A stretch of DNA of 64,000 nt. It comes from Micromonospora sp. MA102 (GTDB taxonomy: Bacteria > Actinomycetota > Actinomycetes > Mycobacteriales > Micromonosporaceae). Made by a program: the position numbers and the translations under genes. Below the pieces are notes generated by a model. That model was not told where the DNA came from. It searched no databases and saw only the letters and a list, made by a program, of their open reading frames with translations. The DNA is taken from assembly GCF_025460765.1 (NCBI RefSeq), contig NZ_JAMWEG010000017.1, positions 1-64,000 on the forward strand. The letters run 5' to 3'. Positions within the stretch are counted from its first letter, which is position 1; each line of letters starts with the position of its first letter. This document shows positions 15,745 to 24,094 of this stretch, one piece after another.

Positions 15745-15944
15745 GGGAACGGAAACCAGCCTCGGACGCCGATCCGAGTACTGCAGATCCATCCGGGGCC
15801 GGGCAAGCCTCAGCGTGCGCATCAGGACCAGACCGCAGTGATTCCGGTGGCAACCCGTGCCGAGTCCCCGTTCACCGCTCGGCACGCGCCGCTACCACCC
15901 GCTTCCCTACCGGACCACGGTTCAACAACGAGGAGAGAAAACGC

Positions 15945-16415
15945 ATGGCGACGACCAAACCGAAGAGCGTCACGTTCGACACCACCGTGGCCGTCGCCGG
16001 CAACAACACCGGCATCGTCGTGCCGGTCGAGGCCATCGAGCAGCTCGCGGCCGGCAAGCGGCCACCGGTGCTCGTCAACGTCAACGGCTACGAATACCGC
16101 AACACCGTGGGCGTGATGGGAGGCAAGCCCATGATCAGCATCAGCGCCGCCGTCCGCAACGCCACCGGCCTGAAGGGCGGGGACCCGATCCGCGTGACGC
16201 TCACCGTCGCGGACACCCCGCGCGAGGTCGAATTCCCTCCCGACTTCGCCGCCGCTCTCGCCGCGCACAAACAGGCCGCGGCATTCTTCGCGACCCTCTC
16301 CAACAGCCTGCAGCGCTACCACATCGACAACATCAACGCCGCCAAGACAGACCAGACGCGCCAACGGCGCATTGAGAAGGCCATCACCCTGTTCCGCAGC
16401 GGCAAGCAGCGATAA
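15945..16415 (+). CDS. DUF1905 / YdeI-type protein
   Basis: A 156-residue protein; ATG 15945 is preceded by AGGAG. An N-terminal DUF1905 barrel (FDTTVAVAGNNTGIVVPVEA, then GKRPPVLVNVNGYEYRNTVG and MGGKPMISISAAVRNATGLK) is followed by a bacteriocin-protection YdeI/OmpD-associated helical tail (FAATLSNSLQRYHI-like region, then TRQRRIEKAITLFRSGK). The fusion is common in actinomycetes; physiological role unclear. The 200 bases before it, after the DUF998 stop, hold nothing recognisable. Confidence 0.88.
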   Translation: MATTKPKSVTFDTTVAVAGNNTGIVVPVEAIEQLAAGKRPPVLVNVNGYEYRNTVGVMGGKPMISISAAVRNATGLKGGDPIRVTLTVADTPREVEFPPDFAAALAAHKQAAAFFATLSNSLQRYHIDNINAAKTDQTRQRRIEKAITLFRSGKQR

Positions 16416-16569
16416 ACGGTCACCGAAGGCTCTCCTGACACCCGCTGGACGGGCCCAATGGTCGGTCATTCCGGGGCCGACGTCGACCGGGCGATCGAGT
16501 TCAACACCGGTCCGCCCGGGCTGCTGAAGCGCACCGACCAGCACGGTTGCATCCCGCAGGGTCATGTAG

Positions 16570-16765
16570 TACCGCTCACTCGTCGCGTTGGCTGCCGGCA
16601 CTGGCCTCAGGTGGGGCGAGTGCGCGGCTTGCAGTGGGACGCCCTCGACCTCGCCTTGGGCGCGGTCCGGGTCATCCGAGTGGCCGACGAGGTCTCAGGT
16701 CACGTCACCATCAAGCCCTATCCCAAAAGTCCAAGGCGGCCGGGTGTGATGCCCGTAGGACGAAT
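16570..16765 (+). pseudogene. Tyrosine recombinase (phage-type integrase) remnant
   Basis: Two frames together give a classic integrase core stretch. One frame reads LVALAAGTGLRWGE, which includes the first catalytic Arg of the family. After a frame change near 16614 the other reads LQWDALDLALGAVRVIRVAD and VSGHVTIKPYPKS. The frame then shifts again and the sequence is lost. It is a scar of an integrated element. No attachment site or tRNA gene was found beside it. Confidence 0.65.
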
Positions 16766-17018
16766 TGACCCTGTGGAGGCCGCGCCGTACGGCGACGGGT
16801 TCGTGGTGCTCGAAGCCGTCTTCACCGCCGGAGTCGGTAACACCGTCCGGCTGCACGCCCCCCATGATCAAAACGGGACAATCACGGAACACTCCGGGGC
16901 CCTGCGGGGGAACTTGTTGTGGGAAGTGGCTGTTGCCCCGCGGGCGGCCGGGTGCGTGCCGCCGACGCCAGCCTTGTCCTCGCCCACCGGGGCGGTCGGC
17001 CGGCGTCGCTGGTCCGGG
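16766..17018. other. Spacer without supported gene
   Basis: About 250 bases between the integrase scar and the end of the next leftward gene. No coding signal that I trust. Confidence 0.3.
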
Positions 17019-17642
17019 TCATCGGCGGGTGGGGCCTGCGGCGTTGATGGCGTGGCGGGCGGTCGTCGGGTCGGCGGCGATGTCGAGCAGGAGCGCTGCC
17101 GCGTCGGCGCGGGTGAGTGCGGTGGGACGTTCGAGCTGGCCGGTGCTGTACTGGGTCCCGCCGCGGGCCGGTGCGTCCAGCAGCCGGTTGAGTCGCACGA
17201 TGGTCCAGTCCAGGCCGCTGCCGGCGACGGTGCGCTCCATCCGGGTGGCGTCGGCGTACGCGTCGGCGAGGACGCGACGCAGCAACGCCATCGGCAGCCG
17301 GGGTTGGCGGGCCACGATGGGGTAGGCGCTGGTAACGACCAGCCGAGCGACCCCGAGGTCGGCCATCGCGTCGACGAGCACGGCGGCAACCTCGGCCGCC
17401 TGGTGCGGGCCGCCGCGCCCGGCAGCGGCAATGATGGCGATGACGGCATCCGCGCCGTCAATGGCCGTGCGGACCGCTGCCGGGTCGCGCCCGTCGCCGG
17501 TCACGACGGCGGCCGGGCGGGTCTGTTCGGGAAGCCGGCGGGGGCGGCGGGTGAACGCGGTCACGTGGTGATCCCGTCCTATCCCTTCGGCCACGACGAG
17601 GCTGCCGGTACGGCCGGTGGCGCCGATGACGGTGATGCTTAT
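17019..17642 (-). CDS. NAD(P)H-binding (NmrA/atypical SDR) protein with apparent ATA start
   Basis: 207 residues if started at 17642. The Rossmann motif (SITVIGATGRTGSLVV) is complete only if translation begins before the first GTG at 17594, yet the only codons between the in-frame stop and this motif are ATT (17648) and ATA (17642). AAGGGA lies 7 bases before the ATA, where an ATG would be expected. Later parts fit the family: FTRRPRRLPEQTRPAAVVTG, DGADAVIAIIAAAGRGG, VARLVVTSAYPIVARQPRLP and GSGLDWTIVRLNRLLDAPAR. The gene may have lost its start codon by a single G-to-A change, or uses a rare start. It lies 18 bases after the DUF998 gene. Confidence 0.65.
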   Translation of the reverse strand: MSITVIGATGRTGSLVVAEGIGRDHHVTAFTRRPRRLPEQTRPAAVVTGDGRDPAAVRTAIDGADAVIAIIAAAGRGGPHQAAEVAAVLVDAMADLGVARLVVTSAYPIVARQPRLPMALLRRVLADAYADATRMERTVAGSGLDWTIVRLNRLLDAPARGGTQYSTGQLERPTALTRADAAALLLDIAADPTTARHAINAAGPTRR

Positions 17643-17660
17643 GTGAATGTCCCTTGCGGA

Positions 17661-18134
17661 TTACTGATGGACGGTGGCGGTGGTGGCCGCAGTGCGCTGC
17701 GCCAGGGCGCCCATGGCGACGAAGCTGGCCAGCACCTCGGTGACCGCGATGCGCTGGACCAGGCCGGCGATGCCGTGTTGCGCGCCGTCGGCGGTCGGGG
17801 TGAACGTGGCGAAGAACAACACCACCAGCACGACCGTGACTGGGGCCGCGACCATCAGCCAGGTACCGAACCCGCGCCAGCCTGGCAACCGGCGGAAGTA
17901 CCGGCCGGCGACGGGAAAGCTGACGGCCGGGGCCGCCACGGCGATCAGGAAACCGATCGAGTGCGGCAGCATGGCCTCCAGCGTGAACACGCCGTCGGTG
18001 GCGACTCCAACGCCGGTCAGGGACAGCAACGCGGTACAGGTGCGCCGCGCTCCCGCCGGGCCGCTCGTCGTGCCCAGTGCTCCGATCACGCCGATCACCA
18101 GCAGGACACCGGTCAGGACGAACGCGGTGTTCAT
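17661..18134 (-). pseudogene. DUF998 family gene lacking its N-terminal part
   Basis: From ATG 18134 the frame gives 157 residues beginning MNTAFVLTGVLLVIGVIGAL and continuing with TLEAMLPHSIGFLIAVAAP, a DUF998-type membrane protein. Family members, such as the one at 15007, have about 50-90 residues including two more spans before this point. Here the upstream sequence abruptly becomes a sugar ABC permease read in the opposite direction. It is therefore a truncated gene, perhaps still translated from the internal ATG. It is followed closely by the NAD(P)H-binding gene. Confidence 0.6.
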
Positions 18135-18142
18135 GAATACGG

Positions 18143-18377
18143 CGGTGCCGCCTTCTGCACGATCTTCTCCTGGAATGAGTTCTTCTTCTCGCTGATCCTG
18201 ACCACCAACAAGGCCAAGACGTTCCCCGTGCTGGTCAGCTCCTTCGTCACAGACAGCGGCCCGGAGTGGGGCACGATCGCGGCGACCTCGCTCGTCGCCA
18301 TCGCGCCGATCGTCGTGCTCTGCGTTCTTCTCCAGCGCCACCTGGTCGGCGGACTCACCTCGGGGTCGGTGCGCTGA
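18143..18377 (+). pseudogene. Sugar ABC transporter permease, C-terminal remnant
   Basis: The last 77 codons of a MalG/CUT1-type permease: FSWNEFFFSLILTTNKAKTF, then VSSFVTDSGPEWGTIAATSL and IVVLCVLLQRHLVGGLTSGS, ending in VR and a stop. The EAA-loop and upstream spans are missing. It meets the truncated DUF998 gene head to head at about 18138, so both were cut by the same event. Confidence 0.75.
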
Positions 18378-18745
18378 ATCTGTCGGTCACGTTGGCGCTG
18401 GCAGATGTGCCTGGACGACCCCTGCAGCCCGGGTTGGGCCATCCAGAGGGTGGGGCCTCACCCGGTGCCGCGGGCCCGATCGACGATGTGGAGCAGGTCG
18501 GCGGGGAGTCCACGACACTAGACGACCACCGCGCCGACGGCCGAATTCTCGGCCCGATACCAGCGGATCGTGATGTAGCGGCAGCGGGCTGAGCTGTATG
18601 AGGGCATCCAGGTGGCAGGGTCCTGGTCGCTTTGTCCGGACAGTGATCGCTGACGGGACCGTCGGCCATGGGCTAGAAGGGTCGCAGGGATGAACACGGC
18701 ACCTACCGGCGCGAGCGTGCCGGATCTTCAACTGTCCACGACGCA
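18378..18745. other. About 370 bp without a gene
   Basis: Open frames here look like noise on both strands. The stretch separates the recombination scar from the catabolic island. Confidence 0.4.
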
Positions 18746-18770
18746 GGCCGCGCCCCCGTCGGGCGCGGCC
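18746..18770. terminator. Terminator hairpin of the leftward meta-cleavage operon
   Basis: GGCCGCGCCC and GGGCGCGGCC form a perfect 10-base stem with a 5-base loop, 21 bases past the stop at 18792. Confidence 0.75.
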
Positions 18771-18791
18771 ATCGTCGTAAGGGGGAGGAGC

Positions 18792-19634
18792 TCAGGCCGA
18801 TTCGGCCACGCAGACGTTCTCCAGCGTGCCGATGCCCTCGATGGTGGTGCGCAGGACCTGGCCCGGTCGCAGGTAGACCTTCGGGTCGCGCCCGTCGCCC
18901 ACGCCGCCCGGCGTGCCGGTGGCGATGACGTCGCCCGGCACCAGCGTTATGATGGTGCTGATGTAGCTCACGATGGCGGCCACGTCGAACAGCAGGTCCG
19001 AGGTCCGGGCCGACTGCATGACCTCGCCATCCACGCTGCACTCGATCCCCAGGTCGAGGTCGGTCGGCAACTCGTCCGGGGTCACCAGGTAGGGCCCGAC
19101 CGGCGTGGTCGCCTCGAACGTCTTGCCGGACAGGAACTCCCGGGTCCGCCGCTGCCAGTCGCGCGCGGTGACATCGTTGATGACGGTGTAGCCGGCGATG
19201 TGCTCCTTGGCCCGCTCGGGGCTCACGTGTCGGCACGGCGTGCCGATGACGACGCCGAGTTCGGCCTCCCAGTCCACCTTCTGTGACGCGGTGGGCAGCA
19301 CCACCGGGTCGTACGGGCCGATCAGCGACCGCGCGTACTTGGCGAACAGGGTCGGGTATTGCGGCACGTCGCGGCCCATCTCCCGGATGTGGGTCTCGTA
19401 GTTGAGGCCCAAGCAGATGATTTTTTCCGGGTTCGGGATCAGCAGCCCGATCTGCTCGCGGGTGACGCTGATCTTCTCGGTCGTGGCCGCGGCGGTGGCG
19501 GCCCAGCCCGGGCCGGACTCTAGGAGGTGACGGACGCTCGGGAAGGGCAGGGTGAACGCGGTGCCCTCGTCGTCGCCGTCCAGCCGGGCGGCCTGGGTCC
19601 GGCCGTCCGCCTGACGCAGGGTTAACAGTCGCAT
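18792..19634 (-). CDS. Fumarylacetoacetate hydrolase family protein
   Basis: A 280-residue FAH-fold enzyme from ATG 19634 (GAGG 8 bases upstream). Metal-binding and catalytic landmarks: IICLGLNYETHIREMG (His), VDWEAELGVVIGTPCRHV (Glu, Glu), YTVINDVTARDWQRR (Asp), KTFEATTPVGPYLVTPDELP and VIATGTPGGVG. The class covers 2-hydroxyhepta-2,4-diene-1,7-dioate isomerases, hydratases and acylpyruvases. Encoded after a FAD hydroxylase and an extradiol dioxygenase, it most likely isomerises, hydrates or cleaves the ring-cleavage product. Last gene of the operon. Confidence 0.93.
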   Translation of the reverse strand: MRLLTLRQADGRTQAARLDGDDEGTAFTLPFPSVRHLLESGPGWAATAAATTEKISVTREQIGLLIPNPEKIICLGLNYETHIREMGRDVPQYPTLFAKYARSLIGPYDPVVLPTASQKVDWEAELGVVIGTPCRHVSPERAKEHIAGYTVINDVTARDWQRRTREFLSGKTFEATTPVGPYLVTPDELPTDLDLGIECSVDGEVMQSARTSDLLFDVAAIVSYISTIITLVPGDVIATGTPGGVGDGRDPKVYLRPGQVLRTTIEGIGTLENVCVAESA

Positions 19635-19654
19635 GTGTTTCCTCAGCTCGTACC

Positions 19655-21286
19655 TTATGTGGGCAGTGGAGAGTCGCCTACGCCGGACGGGTCCAGGCCG
19701 GCGGCGGCCAGGTTCCGGGCGACCCCGGCGGCGTCCGTGGGGCGGAACACCGCGGCCACGTAGCGGTCGGGGCGCACCAGCACCAGCCGACCCCGGGCCG
19801 CGGCCAGGTCGCTCTGCAGCAGGCCGTCGATATCGGCGACCCCTGCGTCGCCGGTGAAGCGGTCGGGGTTGCGGTCGTCGAGGATCACGTCGACCCGCCG
19901 GGCGGCGGCGAGGACACCGAGCCCGGCGACAGCGTCCCACACCCCGGGACCCGTCGCCACGGCCAGCAGCGCGAAGCCGTCGCCGAGCGCCTCGTCCAGC
20001 AGGCCGATGCGCCCGTCGGCCATCAGGACCCGCGGTTGCGGCAGGATCCGGCCGAGCAGCTCGTCCGTCGGGCCGCCCGCCGTACCCGCCGCGGCGCCGG
20101 TCGTGGCGGCCGTGAGGTAGCGGGCCTTGGGTCGGAAGCGCATCTCGGACAGGTACCGCCGGCCCGCCGGCAGCAGGCTCATCGCGCGCACCACGACGTC
20201 GCGGGCGAGCGCGACCAGCGGCTTGGTCGTCATGACGATCCGGCCCAGATCGACCGAGTGCTTGACCATCGCCTCGGCGTGTGGGCGCCGTTCCGGCTCA
20301 TACGTGTCCAACAGCCGGTCGGGGTAGCCACGCAGGACGAGGGCCAGCTTCCACGACAGGTTGTCCGCGTCGCGGATGCCGGAGTTGAGGCCCTGGCCGG
20401 CGAACGGCGGCATCATGTGGGCGGCGTCGCCCAGCAGGAAGACGCGCCCCAGCCGCCAGCGATCGGCCACCACGGCGTTGAAAGTGTACGTGGTGGCCCG
20501 CTCGACCTGGTCCGGTGTGAGCCTCCGATAAGGCCCGACGAGCTGTTGGATGAGTTCGAACGACGGGTTCCGGTCGGCCGGTACCTCGTCGGGGCGCAGC
20601 AGGAACTCGTACCGGCAGCGCCCGCCCTGGCCCGGGACGATCACGTGCGGGCGATCGGGCTGGCCGTAGTGCAAGCCGTACCGCTCATCGTGCGGATCGC
20701 CGAGGGTGTCGGCCACCAGCCAGTGATCGGTGTACGACTCGCCCGTCATGTCGATGCCGGTCAGCAGCCGGACCGTGCTGCGGCCACCGTCGCAGCCGAG
20801 CAGGAACGTCGAGCGGACGCTCTGCTGGTCCCCGTCGTAGCCGACCGTGGCGACCACCCCGGTGCCGTCCTGCCGCAGGGCCCGCAGTTCGTGTGCGAAC
20901 CGAACCGTCGCCCGTGGACGCTGCGACAGCGCTTTCAGCAGAGCGGTTTCCAGCAGCGGCTGCGCGAATGGGCTCTTCGACGGGTGGCCCAGGCGCAACG
21001 GGCGGGCCCCCCGGGCGTGGGTCAGCCGGCGCCCGGCCCGGTCGAAGTAGCGGGTGCCGGTCCCCGGCAGGACCACCGGTCGGACGACGTCGAGCACGCC
21101 GGCCCGCTGGAACACCCGCAACGACTCGTCGTCGACGCTGATCGCCTTCGCCTCGTCACTGGTGGTGCTGTTCTTCTCGACCACCACGACCGTGACGCCG
21201 GCCGCGGCGAGCAGGTTGGCCACGACCAGCCCGGTGGGGCCGGCGCCGACGACGAGCACGTCGACGTCGGCGCTGTCCCCGGTCAC
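19655..21286 (-). CDS. FAD-dependent aromatic monooxygenase (PheA/TfdB/MhpA family)
   Basis: A 543-residue class A flavoprotein hydroxylase. The FAD dinucleotide motif VLVVGAGPTGLVVANLLAAA is at about residues 9-28, the DG motif FLLGCDGGRSTVRLLTGID follows, and the GD motif RVFLLGDAAHMMPPFAGQGL is near residue 280. The C-terminal about 160 residues are a thioredoxin-like domain as in phenol hydroxylases (VLMADGRIGLLDEALGDGFA; DRYVAAVFRP). It hydroxylates an aromatic ring using NAD(P)H and oxygen, preparing a diol for the dioxygenase encoded by the overlapping upstream gene (4-base overlap at 21283). Confidence 0.92.
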   Translation of the reverse strand: MTGDSADVDVLVVGAGPTGLVVANLLAAAGVTVVVVEKNSTTSDEAKAISVDDESLRVFQRAGVLDVVRPVVLPGTGTRYFDRAGRRLTHARGARPLRLGHPSKSPFAQPLLETALLKALSQRPRATVRFAHELRALRQDGTGVVATVGYDGDQQSVRSTFLLGCDGGRSTVRLLTGIDMTGESYTDHWLVADTLGDPHDERYGLHYGQPDRPHVIVPGQGGRCRYEFLLRPDEVPADRNPSFELIQQLVGPYRRLTPDQVERATTYTFNAVVADRWRLGRVFLLGDAAHMMPPFAGQGLNSGIRDADNLSWKLALVLRGYPDRLLDTYEPERRPHAEAMVKHSVDLGRIVMTTKPLVALARDVVVRAMSLLPAGRRYLSEMRFRPKARYLTAATTGAAAGTAGGPTDELLGRILPQPRVLMADGRIGLLDEALGDGFALLAVATGPGVWDAVAGLGVLAAARRVDVILDDRNPDRFTGDAGVADIDGLLQSDLAAARGRLVLVRPDRYVAAVFRPTDAAGVARNLAAAGLDPSGVGDSPLPT

Positions 21287-21795
21287 GGCTGCGGCGGACC
21301 GGCCGTCGCCGGCTGGTAGGCGGGTCCGTTTTCCTCGAGCAGACGCTGCGCCTCGGCGAGGATGGCCTGGGGGTCCTGGTCCAGGTTGAGGGTCTTGCGG
21401 AACGGCTGCGAGACCTCGATGCCGGTCGGCCAGTACACCTCACCCCGATTGCCCTCGGGGTCGAAGAAGTAGATGCCGAAGGCGTTGCCGTGGGTGACGA
21501 TCTGCTGCAGCGGCGTACCCTCGGCCACGAACCGCTGGTAGTACTCCAGCAGGGCGTCGAAGCCGTCCAAACGCCAGGAGATCTGGTGGGCCAGCAGGCT
21601 CCCGGGCGGTGCCGTCCGGCCGGTCATGATGACGAACTCGTGGTGTTCGTAGTCCGGGCGGCTGGAGAAGAAGACAACCCCGTGCTCGGGGTCCTCGTCG
21701 GTCACCGTCAGGCCAAGCACTCGGCCGTAGAAATCGCGCATCGTGTCGAGGTCGTTCACCCACAATCCGGTGTGACCCAGCTCGACTATGCCCAT
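21283..21795 (-). CDS. Single-domain VOC extradiol dioxygenase-like protein
   Basis: A 170-residue vicinal-oxygen-chelate protein. The likely metal triad is His in VELGHTGLWV, His in SLLAHQISWRL and Glu in NRGEVYWPTG, which is the type I extradiol 2-His-1-Glu pattern. Most catechol 2,3-dioxygenases have two VOC modules (about 300 residues); this protein has one module plus a helical tail, like the small extradiol enzymes and some glyoxalase-like proteins. It probably cleaves the diol made by the adjacent hydroxylase. Confidence 0.85.
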   Translation of the reverse strand: MGIVELGHTGLWVNDLDTMRDFYGRVLGLTVTDEDPEHGVVFFSSRPDYEHHEFVIMTGRTAPPGSLLAHQISWRLDGFDALLEYYQRFVAEGTPLQQIVTHGNAFGIYFFDPEGNRGEVYWPTGIEVSQPFRKTLNLDQDPQAILAEAQRLLEENGPAYQPATAGPPQP

Positions 21796-21812
21796 TATCC
21801 CTCCTCATGACG

Positions 21813-21827
21813 CCCCGAATGTCGGGG
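21813..21827. promoter_or_regulatory. Inverted repeat before the dioxygenase gene
   Basis: CCCCGA, ATG, TCGGGG forms a perfect 6-base-arm repeat between the aldolase stop (21886) and the dioxygenase start (21795). The surrounding 90 bases are AT-richer than the genes. It could be an operator of an internal promoter or a weak intra-operon terminator. Confidence 0.4.
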
Positions 21828-21885
21828 TGTGTCGGACAGCATGAACAACAGTCCATTAAGGACCGTGAAGCGGAATACGACGAAT

Positions 21886-22578
21886 CTACAGTGGACGCCG
21901 TTCCAAATAACGCCAGCCGGCCTCGATCTGGCTCGGCGGCCACACTTCGGTACGCTTGGCCTCGGCCTCGTCCGGGTCCGACCAGACGCGCAGGTCACCG
22001 GCGGCCATCGCCTGCAACTGGGTCCGACAGGCCTGGTCGAGCAGGACCGCGTACATGACCGCGTGGGCGGCGTCGACCCCGGCCGTGGCCAGGCCGTGCT
22101 TGGGCAGCAGGCAGGCCGGGGCCGGGCCCATGCTGGCGGCCAGCGCCGCGCCGAGTTCGGCGGTCCGGATCAACCCGCCGGTGCGGGTGAACCGGGGAAC
22201 GTCCGGCTCGGAGAACAGGACACCCGCGTGGGAGATCGGGCGCACCGGCACGTCCAGGGCGGAGAACGCGTTCACCGCTTCGGCGTGCGTGTGCACGACG
22301 CAGGTGACCTCCGGCCGGGCCCGCATCACCTCGGTGTGGATCGGGTATTCCAGGTGGCGCGGTCCGGAACCGGCGAGAACTTCGCCGTCCCAGGCGACGA
22401 GGACGACCTGGTCGTGGCTGATCTCCTCCAGCCCCCAACCGGCGCTCTTCATCCACACGCCGCGCCCCTCGGGGTCACGGACCGACACGTGACCCCAGAC
22501 CATGTCGGCCTGCCCGGCGACGGCGAGGGCCCGGTGCGCCCGAACCACGAGATCGACGGGATCTGCCACGTGAACCAT
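21886..22578 (-). CDS. Class II aldolase/adducin family protein
   Basis: About 230 residues from ATG 22578; the frame is open to 22656 and a GTG at 22596 is an alternative. Family landmarks: DMVWGHVSVRDPEGRGVWMK at the N-terminus, then HTEVMRARPEVTCVVHTHAE with the zinc-binding His pair, and a third His in LLPKHGLATAG. The family contains fuculose-phosphate-type aldolases and decarboxylases acting on 4-hydroxy-2-oxo acids. It is transcribed divergently from the aminotransferase and with the meta-cleavage genes, so an aldol or decarboxylation step late in ring degradation is likely. Confidence 0.88.
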   Translation of the reverse strand: MVHVADPVDLVVRAHRALAVAGQADMVWGHVSVRDPEGRGVWMKSAGWGLEEISHDQVVLVAWDGEVLAGSGPRHLEYPIHTEVMRARPEVTCVVHTHAEAVNAFSALDVPVRPISHAGVLFSEPDVPRFTRTGGLIRTAELGAALAASMGPAPACLLPKHGLATAGVDAAHAVMYAVLLDQACRTQLQAMAAGDLRVWSDPDEAEAKRTEVWPPSQIEAGWRYLERRPL

Positions 22579-22731
22579 GGCGTGACTGTCGCTCACCGGC
22601 CCGCGGTTAGGCAACACAGCGGCCGCCACTTCCACTAGGCAGAATTTCCGGGCCAACGTTGAAAGCCGTGCCTAAGGTCGGGCGCGGGCGCTCGGCCGGC
22701 CCGACACACGATAGCGACGTAGGAGGCGGCC

Positions 22732-24060
22732 ATGGTCCAGCTCAGCGACACCCGTCCGAGCGGCACGACGATTCCGGGGCAGGCGTCCACCGACCTGCAG
22801 GCCCGGCGATCCCAGCACGTGGCCCGCGGGCTCGGCATCACGTTGCCGGTGTTCATCGACCACGCCGAGGGTGCGCTGCTGTTCGACGTCGACGGAAACC
22901 GGTTCATCGACCTGGCCTCCGGCATCGCGGTGACCAGCGTCGGCGCGGCCGCGCCCGAGGTGGCCCGCCGGGTGGCCGAGCAGGCAGCCCGGTTCACCCA
23001 CACCTGCTTCATGGTGACCGAGTACGCCGGCTACGTCGACGTCGCGGAAGCCCTCAACCGGCTCACCCCGGGCAACCACGAGAAGCGGACCGCCCTGTTC
23101 ACCACCGGCGCCGAGGCCGTCGAGAACGCGGTCAAGATCGCCCGCACGGCCACCGGCCGGTCCGCCGTCGTGGTGCTCGACCACGCCTACCACGGCCGCA
23201 CGTTGATGACGATGACGATGACCGCGAAGCACACCCCATACAAGCGGGGCTTCGGGCCGTACGCGCCCGAGATCTACCGGGTGCCGGTCGCCTACCCGTT
23301 CCGATACGTGGGCGACGAGAAGCAGTGCGCCGCCGACGCCCTGGCCCGGGTCGAGGAGATCGTCCGGATCCAGATCGGGGAGCGCGAGGTGGCCGCGATC
23401 GTGGCCGAACCGATCCTCGGCGAGGGTGGCTTCATCGTTCCGGCGCACGGGTTCTACGCCGGTCTGGCCGCCTTCGCGCGGGAGCACGGCATCGTGTTCG
23501 TGGCCGACGAGATCCAGACCGGCTTCGCCCGCACGGGCCGGATGTTCGCCTGTGAGCACGAGGGCGTCGTGCCGGACCTCATCACCACGGCCAAGGCGCT
23601 TGGCGGCGGCCTGCCGCTGTCCGCGGTCACCGGCCGGGCCGAGATCATGGACGCGGTCGAGCCGGGCGGTCTCGGCGGCACCTATGCCGGCAACCCGGTG
23701 TCCTGCGCGGCCGCGCTGGCCGCCATCGACATCATCGAGAGCCAGGATCTGGTCGGTAAGGCGGCCGCCATCGGGGAGCACGTCCTGCCCCGCCTGCGCG
23801 CCCTGGCCGACCGTCACCCGGTCATCGGCGACGTCCGGGGCCGGGGAGCCATGCTGGCCATGGAGTTCGTCGAGCCCGGCACGACGGTCCCGAACCCGGA
23901 CGCCGCCCGCGCCGTGGCCGCCGCCTGCCATGCGGACGGTGTGCTGGTTCTGGTCTGCGGAACTTTCAACAATGTCATCCGCCTGCTGCCGCCGCTGGTC
24001 ATCGGAACTGACCTCCTCGACGAGGCACTGGCCGTTCTCGAACAGGCCCTGGCCGCATGA
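22732..24060 (+). CDS. Class III (omega) aminotransferase, GabT/DavT type
   Basis: A 442-residue PLP enzyme; GGAGG precedes ATG 22732. Motifs: LFTTGAEAVENAVKIARTAT (PLP phosphate region), VVLDHAYHGRTLM, DEIQTGFARTGRMFACEHEG and the Schiff-base Lys288 in TTAKALGGGLPLSAV. It is closest in style to 4-aminobutyrate and 5-aminovalerate aminotransferases, which move the amino group to 2-oxoglutarate and yield a semialdehyde. The downstream CoA-transferase and glutaryl-CoA dehydrogenase favour 5-aminovalerate. First gene of a four-gene operon. Confidence 0.93.
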   Translation: MVQLSDTRPSGTTIPGQASTDLQARRSQHVARGLGITLPVFIDHAEGALLFDVDGNRFIDLASGIAVTSVGAAAPEVARRVAEQAARFTHTCFMVTEYAGYVDVAEALNRLTPGNHEKRTALFTTGAEAVENAVKIARTATGRSAVVVLDHAYHGRTLMTMTMTAKHTPYKRGFGPYAPEIYRVPVAYPFRYVGDEKQCAADALARVEEIVRIQIGEREVAAIVAEPILGEGGFIVPAHGFYAGLAAFAREHGIVFVADEIQTGFARTGRMFACEHEGVVPDLITTAKALGGGLPLSAVTGRAEIMDAVEPGGLGGTYAGNPVSCAAALAAIDIIESQDLVGKAAAIGEHVLPRLRALADRHPVIGDVRGRGAMLAMEFVEPGTTVPNPDAARAVAAACHADGVLVLVCGTFNNVIRLLPPLVIGTDLLDEALAVLEQALAA

Positions 24061-24094
24061 CCGACGACGCAATCTTTCCCACAGAGGAGGCGGA

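Noticed and set aside
16416..17018. tRNA or attachment site next to the integrase scar
   Set aside because: No cloverleaf-compatible sequence or pair of direct repeats could be found by eye around the remnant.
16458..18140. A long plus-strand frame that ends in the sugar-permease tail
   Set aside because: Only the last 77 codons are protein-like. The rest is antisense to the NAD(P)H-binding and DUF998 genes or noise, so the apparent 639-codon protein is an artefact.
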